DNA of 41,283 nucleotides. Source: Thaumasiovibrio sp043421945 (GTDB taxonomy: Bacteria > Pseudomonadota > Gammaproteobacteria > Enterobacterales > Vibrionaceae). The stretch lies in contig JBHOGO010000037.1 in assembly GCA_043421945.1 (NCBI GenBank), positions 1 to 41,283 on the forward strand, in the 5' to 3' direction. The notes under the pieces were generated by a model. It was given only the letters and a program-made list of their open reading frames with translations. It did no database searches and was not told the DNA's origin. A program made the translations under genes and the position numbers. Every line of letters begins with the position of its first letter. The stretch's first letter is position 1. Below, one piece after another: positions 34,569-41,283 of the stretch.

Positions 34569-34769
34569 AAAGGAAGTGATAGTATCGGTGATCACTGAAT
34601 GCTAGAGAATCGCTGGCAGTTTTCGTTACATTGGCTAATAGAACGATGTCAGCGTTCCTTGAGTTTTACCCTTTCTGTTGTTAGTCTCCGCGCTGAATAG
34701 ATATTTGCCAATACATTCACTGCGTGATTGGTATTTCGTTTTTACTTTTCGATTAAAAGTATTACAGGA

Positions 34770-34784
34770 TATTGTTAAACAATA
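34770..34784. promoter_or_regulatory. Perfect palindrome directly before the BCCT gene
   Basis: TATTGTTAAACAATA has 7-base arms around one A and ends 3 bases before the ATG at 34788, where the ribosome binding site should be. No good Shine-Dalgarno is visible besides AGGA at 34766, which is far away. It could be a repressor operator or an RNA hairpin blocking initiation. The preceding 200 bases (34569-34769) show no gene; AGTGAT/ATCACT arms at 34575-34596 form a weak hairpin without a T run. Confidence 0.45.
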
Positions 34785-34787
34785 GTT

Positions 34788-36404
34788 ATGACTAGTACAT
34801 TAGGTAAGCTAATTTCCACCGGTACATGTAGTTCGAAAAATAGATACAGTATTGACACGACAGATTATCAAGTCGGTCAAGACAATATCCAGAAATGGGG
34901 CGTCGATATCCACAATGTCGTATTTGGCATTAGCGCTGGCCTCATCCTCCTTCTTCTCACCACACTCCTTCTTACTGATCCTACGACGGCAAATGAATCG
35001 TTAACCAGCATTAGAAACGGCATAATGGCTGAGTTTGACGGCTTCTTTATGTGGTCAGCGAACATTTTCGTGGTTTTTACCATGTTATTAATTGTATCGC
35101 CATTCGGTAAAATTCGAATTGGCGGTAAGGACGCGGAGACAGAGCACTCCACCTTGTCTTGGGCCACGATGTTATTCGCAGCAGGCATGGGGGTCGGTCT
35201 GTTATTTTGGGGGGTTGCAGAGCCTACCGCCTATTATACCGATTGGTGGGGGACGCCTTTAAATGTTGAGCCGTTTACACCTGAAGCAAAATCGTTGGCG
35301 CTTGCAGCAACGGTTTATAATTGGGGTATTCACGGTTGGGCTGTGTATGGTGTTGTTGGATTGTCATTGGCTTTCTTTGCCTATAACAAAGGCCTACCGC
35401 TTTCTATTCGCTCTGTGTTTTACCCAATCATTGGCGATAGAACATGGGGTTGGACGGGTAATATCATTGATATTATGGCAGTGCTCGCGACACTCTTTTC
35501 GTTGGCAACGTCATTGGGGCTGGGTGCACAGCAGGCTGCCAGTGGCATAAATTATGTCTTCGGGATTGAAAGCGGCATCGGCTTACAGTTAGCGGTGATT
35601 GTGCTAGTGACCGCGATTGCTATCATCTCTGTTATTCGAGGCATTGATGGCGGCGTAAAAGTCTTGAGCAATACCAATATGGTGTTTGCTTTTGCGCTGC
35701 TTGCGTTTGTGATGATGATCAGCTTTGGCACTGTTGCGATTGCTATCCCGGAAACGTTTGGCGCTTATGCTAAGAACTTTGTTTCGCTGAGCAACCCGCA
35801 TGATCGTGGTGATGCAGCGTGGATGCAAGGGTGGACTGTTTTCTACTTCGCATGGTGGATTTCTCTCGGTCCATTCGTTGGCATGTTTATCGCTCGTATT
35901 TCGAAAGGTCGTACTGTTCGTGAGTTTTTAAGTGCCGTTATTTTTGTACCAACGCTGGTAACATTGGTTTGGATGGCGACATTCGGCGGTATTGCTATCG
36001 AACAAGTGATGAATAAAGTGGGTGAGCTCGGAACCAATGGGTTAACTGATATTTCGCTATCACTATTCCATGTATTTGATGCGATGCCTTATGGTCAAGC
36101 GCTATCCGTATTGTCAATCGTCTTAGTGTTAGTGTTTTTCATTACGTCTTCAGATTCTGCTTCGCTGGTGGTTGATAGTATTACCTCTGGTGGCAAAGTT
36201 GATGCACCGGTTGCACAACGTATTTTCTGGGCGATCGTTCAAGGTGCTATTGCTGCCACTATGTTATGGCTGGGTGGTACTGAATCACTCCAAGCTTTAC
36301 AAGCTGGCGTAGTGACAACGGGGCTACCCTTCACCTTGATTGTGCTTATTATGTGTGTGGGTCTAATGAAAGGACTGAACTCTGAGCGCGCTCTGTATCG
36401 CTAA
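34788..36404 (+). CDS. BCCT-family betaine/choline/carnitine transporter
   Basis: A 538-residue transporter with twelve predicted membrane helices. The glycine-rich substrate stretch AAGMGVGLLFWGVAEPTAYY and the BCCT signature FAWWISLGPFVGMFIARISKGRTVREF region (about 355-381) identify the family, which imports quaternary ammonium compounds using sodium or protons, often for osmoprotection. VITSS-like FFITSSDSASLVVDSITSGG follows in helix 10. The N-terminal 40 residues are hydrophilic. No choline-oxidation genes (betA, betB, betI) are adjacent, so the exact substrate is open. The terminator at 36471 ends the gene. Confidence 0.93.
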   Translation: MTSTLGKLISTGTCSSKNRYSIDTTDYQVGQDNIQKWGVDIHNVVFGISAGLILLLLTTLLLTDPTTANESLTSIRNGIMAEFDGFFMWSANIFVVFTMLLIVSPFGKIRIGGKDAETEHSTLSWATMLFAAGMGVGLLFWGVAEPTAYYTDWWGTPLNVEPFTPEAKSLALAATVYNWGIHGWAVYGVVGLSLAFFAYNKGLPLSIRSVFYPIIGDRTWGWTGNIIDIMAVLATLFSLATSLGLGAQQAASGINYVFGIESGIGLQLAVIVLVTAIAIISVIRGIDGGVKVLSNTNMVFAFALLAFVMMISFGTVAIAIPETFGAYAKNFVSLSNPHDRGDAAWMQGWTVFYFAWWISLGPFVGMFIARISKGRTVREFLSAVIFVPTLVTLVWMATFGGIAIEQVMNKVGELGTNGLTDISLSLFHVFDAMPYGQALSVLSIVLVLVFFITSSDSASLVVDSITSGGKVDAPVAQRIFWAIVQGAIAATMLWLGGTESLQALQAGVVTTGLPFTLIVLIMCVGLMKGLNSERALYR

Positions 36405-36470
36405 ATGACACAGTGATTCACGTTAGCGCAAAGCGTTATTGTGAGTCAGGATAGTAAACACATAGACAGT

Positions 36471-36508
36471 AAAAAGCCTCAAGCTAAAGAGTAGCTTGAG
36501 GCTTTTTT
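36471..36508. terminator. Bidirectional terminator between BCCT and AsmA genes
   Basis: AAAAAGCCTCAAGCT (36471-36485) pairs perfectly with its complement at 36493-36507 around a seven-base loop, with T runs on both strands. It serves the converging BCCT (+) and AsmA-family (-) genes. Confidence 0.93.
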
Positions 36509-36583
36509 ATTCACTTCATAGAGTCATTGCAAACAAGCGTTAATACGCATCAGTTTTTCCAACAAATATTAATATCAATAAGC

Positions 36584-39500
36584 TTATCGAGGCAGTCCTT
36601 GCCAAATTGACTCACAGACTTGTGTACCGTTCTCTTCAAGTGGTCTTTCAACTAACCAGCGTAGTGGTGATATGACTGGGCTCGTTGTGAAACGGACGGA
36701 TGTTTCGAAAATGGCAGACCAAGGCACATTGAGACCAAAGTCTTCAAACTTTCCTTCAACCTCAATAGGGGTCTGTAAACCGAATATCTGTGCGCGCTTT
36801 GATCGTGGCGACAAGTAGAGTGAGAAATCCCGATTTTGATAACTGGCTTCGAAATTACCATTGACCTGTATCCGTGTCGTATCAAGCAGCATATCTCGCT
36901 GACTTAGCTCACCATTTTTGATATCAATACCTGCAGCAATACAGTTTAAGACGGAATTATTTTCATCGGTGAAGCTAGGTAAGATTGCACTGGCTAAACT
37001 AACAGCCCATAGATCAATTAAGTTCGCTTCAAACTCTTGTGGCCAAGCAGCAAAGCCAATAAATCCGTTGGCGTTGTTCATCAAGCTGTCTGGGCTATTC
37101 GCTAAACTAGATAACTGAAACTGTGTACTGATTTGGCCAAACATATCCGTCTCTGGATCGATACGACGAGCTAATACCCCATAGTCGAATGCTCTGACTT
37201 CACCTTCTAAGCTAATGTCAAAGAGATCCCCTTCCGCTTTTATTTCACTCGTTATTTCAATGCCACCGCCAGGTAGCTCAATAGCCAATGGAGAGAGCGA
37301 GAAAGTGCCGTCGAGAAGCGATATATTGAGATGGCTTGCTCCTAGCCAGTCATTCCCTGAGCGCACCTCGTCAACATTGATATCGATAAACGCATTTGCC
37401 CATGCTAAACCATCAGGGCTAATAATTGGGTCTAGCGCATCGTGTTCTTCGTCTAATGATGGACTCGCAGCTGATGTCGCTGTCTCTGAGGTACTGCTTT
37501 CTGTTGCTTCATCGAGCCACGCTTCCCAACCATCAATTTTGAAATCATTAACCTGAATAAACGGCGCGTGAAGGTGCAGGGCTATATCCGGTTTGTTTCT
37601 GTTACGGCCAGCGGTTTCGGTATTACTTATGCCTGTGTTATTACTCATATCCGCGATATTCGTGGGCGGAAGGAAGTGGCCACGGCCTTGTAATTGACTG
37701 TTATTGACGAGAACCGCGAGATCATTGAGATAGTAGCCATCGATGTCTGTTGCTAACTCAGCCTGTACGTTAATCGGCCCGTAAGGTGGAAGATCTACCC
37801 CTGCAAATGGGTTAAATTCGCTCAGGCTCGGTGTGTAGAGTTCAAGAGCAAGGTTGAGTTTATCTAACTCTATCGGAAGATTAAGCGATGTGTTGGCGTT
37901 AAAACGTATCTCACCTAGCGTAAAGGCTAAGTCGATGGGTAATGCCTGACGACCATCATTGATCTGCTTTAGCGACAATGAATGAATATTCAATGTCACT
38001 GGCAGCGATTGCGCTTCTCCGATGATATTCAGCTGTGTTTCGAGGTCTGGCCCTGTAACAAAATAGCCGGTATCCAGTGAGATATTGAGTGCGTTACCGG
38101 AAAACTGGTCAACAAATGCCATCTTCCCCCCCAGCATTGAGACCTCGAGTTGAGCTTGCTCCATAAATTCAATCATGGTGCGGCCACCGAGTTGCATTGA
38201 CAATGAGGCACTGTCGAGCTGCAAAGAGATATCACTGCTGTTAGTTATATTCAATTGTTCAAATATCTGTCCAAAATCAGGGTTGTTCACCGAAAGATGA
38301 AGCTGTGCTTCTATGAAAGTACTGTCGAGGCTAAGGGCGATATCACCAAAATACTCACTCCCTAGGTAGCGAGCCGTAAAGGGGGATGCCTGCATGGCGC
38401 CATTCCTAAATCGTCCTTGGAAGGCAAGTTGTTCGATTTGCTCTGATTGCCAGATAAGCTGATCAACCTGTATATCAATATCGGCATCAGCGATGACAAG
38501 TTCATTGGAGAGAATAGGGACATCAAGGTTAATACCCTGTGTTGGCACAGTCTGCTCTACCTGAGGCAACTCTTCATCATCGATAAATTGAGCGAATTGC
38601 GTGAAATCAAGCGTCTTAAAGTGAGTATTGAATACCAAAAACGGTACTGTTTCAGATGGCTTCCATTTTAATTCGAGATCACCTTTGCTTTCGAGTAGGT
38701 TGATGGATGGGGCGTTAAAAGCAATCCAGTCTTCTTCGTAAGTTAGGTTCCCTTCTAGGTTGAGGTCACCCTGCAATTGGTCATTGGTGCCTAGCCATGT
38801 ATTTAGAAGCGTGACATCGTCGCTGTCGGCTGTGATATTTAGCCAGCTGCCGTTTTGCCACTGTGTCTCTTTCAGTAAACCCTCTGCTGTGATATTGAGC
38901 GCAGGGCTTGTGAAGGAAAAATACGATTGCCAATCAAGCTGTTCAAGAATGTCCCCCAGTGTACCAGCTCGAAACTCAAAGACAGCAGGAATACCCATCA
39001 GATCACCGGTGAGGTGAGAGGTAAAAGGGCGGTTCATCCCACCGTTGAGGCGAGCTTCATGAATACGGTACTCGGCGTCGGCACCCCAGCTGACATAGGC
39101 ATCGTCGATTTCTAGAGAGACTTGACCATTTTTGAGCCAGTCACTAAGCGTGGTGCCCCCCGTTGAAACAGATAGCTCTGCATTGTCTAAATGCCCTGTT
39201 GCGTAGTACATTCCTGTTAGCCATCCCGCCATTTGCCCAAGTGGTGAATCTTGTGCGCCGAGAGAGATAGTAAGGTTAGGTGTCCATTCAGTTGCATCAA
39301 GTGTTGCGCCACCACGGAATGCCACGTTGGCGATATCAGCGCTAATAGGGGCGTTAAGTAACCCAGCTTCGCCTTGGATCGTCGCGGATATATTATTAAT
39401 GGGAGTACCTAACCCTTTTATCTCGTTGATGTTGAGAGACAGGTTCGTTGAGGTCGCCTTTAACCAGCGGTCTAAAGCGAGCTGCAAAGGCGATTTTTGA

Positions 39501-40726
39501 GGCTCTGAAGCAAAGCCGCGTACCATCGGCATAGGCTCTGGTTGCAGCCATGGGCGAAGGTCAATCAGTGGGATCGTCAAATCACCATCGATTGTATTGT
39601 GGTCGCCGAGTTCGATAGCAAGAAAGCCACTGCCATTGGTCACGGGGCTAGTAATGGCAATGTCGCTTAAATGGAAACTTTGTGGTGAAGCATTGAGCCG
39701 TGTAGTGATGTGCAATGGTGCGGCATGCTTTGCATCAATGCCCACCAAAGATTTAAGTGGCTCGGTATTGATCCATTTAAGATCAACGGCAATCTCTGCT
39801 TGTGCCCCTTCCTCTATTTCACCTTCAAGTTGGAGCTCAGCACCCGCGTAATGACCGAGCACTGTAAATTGCCCAAAATGCTGATTGATGAGTTGCTCGA
39901 TATCACCGCTGATATCGATGTGATACGGTTGAGTGAGCAGTGAGCCTGTTGCGGATAGCTGCCAAGCTTTAGCGGCTATACCATGGTCCAGTGCTGGTTC
40001 AGAGGCTTGGGCAGAAGCTTGCGGTAATGGTGTGGTACTGCTCTGCGCTGTTACATCACCCTCTGTTGTGAGGGTTAACGTTTCGAGATACCAGTCGAAA
40101 TACTGCTGTTGGTCCTGATACGTCACGCTAATATTGTTAGCAACAATAGCATTCTTGAGTTCGAAAGTGAGCGGCGAGCCGTTCTCTAGAGGTTGATCGT
40201 CGTCTAGAGGGGGCTCAATCTCTCCCATCAATTCTGTGTCAGAATGAAGAGAAGGGATATGCCAGTTTGGCCCCTGCTGCTTATTTTCCAATTGCAGACG
40301 AATATCGCTAAGTGATACGTAATCAACAACGAGCTTACGTTGCAGTAAAGGGAGAATGGTAACTTTTGCTTTTAACTCTCCAGAGGTGAACAATGGCGCT
40401 ACGTAACTTTGCTCATTCGCTGGTGGTAGCCCAGCAACTTCAATGCCACTTAGATGGATTTCCGGCTGCCAGCTAATGAGTAGTGATAATTCCCCATCTA
40501 TTGATACGTTACGTTGTAGCGTATCGGTAGCCCAGCTCGAAATACTATCTCGATAATCAGTAAGATTGATCCGTAGGCCAATGGTTAGCAATATCGCTAA
40601 CACTGCGGTGATACTGACGAAAAAAATGAGGAAACCTTTACTCAATAACCGCAAAAAATCGCGAGCAGTGACAGGCGTTGTGGCTGTTTTTGATGAAGAA
40701 GAGGATGTAGCGTCAGATTTAGTCAT
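36584..40726 (-). CDS. AsmA-family envelope protein, very large
   Basis: A 1380-residue protein with a short cytoplasmic Ser/Thr-rich start, one membrane anchor (about 30-50) and a long periplasmic beta-rich repeat region. The opening SSWATDTLQRNVSIDGELSL and PEIHLSGIEVAGLP is typical of AsmA, as is the C-terminal MLLDTTRIQVNGNFEASYQN and PIEVEGKFEDFGLNVPW. E. coli relatives are AsmA (617), YhdP (1266), TamB (1259) and YdbH (879). The large members are thought to form a bridge carrying phospholipids between inner and outer membranes, and size places this one with them. I cannot say which subfamily is closest. It stands alone, transcribed toward the BCCT gene. Confidence 0.88.
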   Translation of the reverse strand: MTKSDATSSSSSKTATTPVTARDFLRLLSKGFLIFFVSITAVLAILLTIGLRINLTDYRDSISSWATDTLQRNVSIDGELSLLISWQPEIHLSGIEVAGLPPANEQSYVAPLFTSGELKAKVTILPLLQRKLVVDYVSLSDIRLQLENKQQGPNWHIPSLHSDTELMGEIEPPLDDDQPLENGSPLTFELKNAIVANNISVTYQDQQQYFDWYLETLTLTTEGDVTAQSSTTPLPQASAQASEPALDHGIAAKAWQLSATGSLLTQPYHIDISGDIEQLINQHFGQFTVLGHYAGAELQLEGEIEEGAQAEIAVDLKWINTEPLKSLVGIDAKHAAPLHITTRLNASPQSFHLSDIAITSPVTNGSGFLAIELGDHNTIDGDLTIPLIDLRPWLQPEPMPMVRGFASEPQKSPLQLALDRWLKATSTNLSLNINEIKGLGTPINNISATIQGEAGLLNAPISADIANVAFRGGATLDATEWTPNLTISLGAQDSPLGQMAGWLTGMYYATGHLDNAELSVSTGGTTLSDWLKNGQVSLEIDDAYVSWGADAEYRIHEARLNGGMNRPFTSHLTGDLMGIPAVFEFRAGTLGDILEQLDWQSYFSFTSPALNITAEGLLKETQWQNGSWLNITADSDDVTLLNTWLGTNDQLQGDLNLEGNLTYEEDWIAFNAPSINLLESKGDLELKWKPSETVPFLVFNTHFKTLDFTQFAQFIDDEELPQVEQTVPTQGINLDVPILSNELVIADADIDIQVDQLIWQSEQIEQLAFQGRFRNGAMQASPFTARYLGSEYFGDIALSLDSTFIEAQLHLSVNNPDFGQIFEQLNITNSSDISLQLDSASLSMQLGGRTMIEFMEQAQLEVSMLGGKMAFVDQFSGNALNISLDTGYFVTGPDLETQLNIIGEAQSLPVTLNIHSLSLKQINDGRQALPIDLAFTLGEIRFNANTSLNLPIELDKLNLALELYTPSLSEFNPFAGVDLPPYGPINVQAELATDIDGYYLNDLAVLVNNSQLQGRGHFLPPTNIADMSNNTGISNTETAGRNRNKPDIALHLHAPFIQVNDFKIDGWEAWLDEATESSTSETATSAASPSLDEEHDALDPIISPDGLAWANAFIDINVDEVRSGNDWLGASHLNISLLDGTFSLSPLAIELPGGGIEITSEIKAEGDLFDISLEGEVRAFDYGVLARRIDPETDMFGQISTQFQLSSLANSPDSLMNNANGFIGFAAWPQEFEANLIDLWAVSLASAILPSFTDENNSVLNCIAAGIDIKNGELSQRDMLLDTTRIQVNGNFEASYQNRDFSLYLSPRSKRAQIFGLQTPIEVEGKFEDFGLNVPWSAIFETSVRFTTSPVISPLRWLVERPLEENGTQVCESIWQGLPR

Positions 40727-41213
40727 AAGTCATTCAGCGATTGCCCATCAGGGACTATCAAAAAAGTTACCCGAATGAAGAGATTTGCCATCGCTGGCAT
40801 CATTCGAACAATAATTCTTAATGATCGCTTTAAATGTCGATAAGCTCAATGGCTAATCGCTTAGATTATCTTGATTGTTTGAAACAAATGATGACGATTG
40901 GTGAGATTATATTGACATCAAGACTGCAAACGTAACGATGAGGCAGATACAGTTTATTTTTTTTAATGTCATATGCTCCTCCAGTGGTTCGTGTTCTTGA
41001 TGTATATACAACGACTATACTCCATATAAATTAAACCTATAAAGAATATTTATATTAAAGTTTTGTTTCATTTTTATGTCTTTAGAGGAAGTTGTGGTTG
41101 GATATAGCGATATTTTAGCTGTACAGGTTTGCAATTTATCTAATGTGAACAGATAGATAGAAACTGTAACGCAGAGTTTTTGTTTTATTAGTACAGTAAA
41201 TAAAGTTACCTGA
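40727..41213. other. AT-rich intergenic region upstream of the AsmA gene
   Basis: About 490 bases with no long coding frame; the asmA promoter should lie here on the minus strand. It contains the 21-codon frame at 40907-40972. The part from 40990 to 41200 is very AT-rich and could hold promoters for it. No tRNA, repeat or terminator was recognised. Confidence 0.4.
40907..40972 (-). CDS. Possible 21-residue leader or membrane peptide
   Basis: Starting at the ATG at 40972, with an unusually strong ribosome binding site (GGAGGAG, 3-4 bases before it), a 21-codon frame reads MTLKKINCICLIVTFAV and ends four residues later. It has a basic start and a hydrophobic core, like a signal peptide or a tiny single-pass protein. 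The frame continues open for 17 more codons after the stop. It could be a small membrane protein, a leader peptide for the asmA gene 180 bases downstream, or a gene truncated by a nonsense mutation. Confidence 0.4.
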   Translation of the reverse strand: MTLKKINCICLIVTFAVLMSI

Positions 41214-41283
41214 TTACCACCGAGCCTCAGCTAGCTTAAGCAGCCTTTCTGGCATTGGAGCTGTTTGAATGCTTGAATACAGC
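41214..41283 (-). CDS. Possible C-terminal end of a gene cut by the window edge
   Basis: On the minus strand a frame is open from the edge to a TAA at 41214-41216, ending APMPERLLKLAEARW. The helical, charged sequence looks protein-like, but 22 open codons could arise by chance and no family is recognised. Confidence 0.25.
   Translation of the reverse strand, partial: LYSSIQTAPMPERLLKLAEARW

Overview
The window looks like chromosomal DNA of a marine gammaproteobacterium, most likely a member of the Vibrionaceae. The PntA protein matches the enterobacterial type almost end to end. Tal, Tkt and DeoD, the Vibrio-like transposase-derived zinc-ribbon gene, the large AsmA protein, the BCCT transporter and the moderate-GC, AT-rich intergenic style all fit that group. 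All names rest on reading the sequence and recalling families; no database search was run.

Region 1 (about 1-11180) is a complete L-rhamnose catabolic island. A left-edge ISAs1-like transposase start is followed by a divergent AraC-type activator and a tight nine-gene operon: rhaB kinase, rhaA isomerase, an ABC importer of the RhaSTPQ type (binding protein, double ATPase, two permeases), rhaM mutarotase, rhaD aldolase and a FucO-like lactaldehyde reductase, closed by a strong terminator. Directly after it lies an internally deleted IS5-family relic (11244-11641), so the island has insertion-sequence remains on both sides.

Region 2 (11660-20720, all minus strand) holds tal-tkt, a large hybrid histidine kinase (HisKA, HATPase, receiver, HPt-like tail), an intact transposase-like zinc-ribbon protein, and a xapX-deoD pair with a perfect CRP palindrome upstream.

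Region 3 (21250-29766, plus strand) holds pntAB (with an attenuator-like hairpin before pntA and an N-terminal extension on PntB), an M16-like lipoprotein without a zinc motif, a merR-methyltransferase pair preceded by a MerR-type 19-bp-spacer promoter and 10.5 copies of a CAGGCA repeat, and a chemoreceptor.

Region 4 (29767-34568) is the most unusual part: a three-gene operon with a NuoF-tail/GltD-like flavoprotein, a complete [FeFe] hydrogenase with all H-cluster cysteines, and a small polytopic membrane protein of unknown function. No HydE, HydF or HydG maturase is in the window. Region 5 (34770-41283) has a BCCT transporter, a bidirectional terminator, a 1380-residue AsmA-family protein, a tiny ORF with a very strong ribosome binding site and a possible partial gene at the right edge.

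A common theme, as inference, is redox balancing: lactaldehyde reduction to propanediol, proton-driven NADH/NADPH exchange by PntAB, and NAD(P)H-linked hydrogen turnover.
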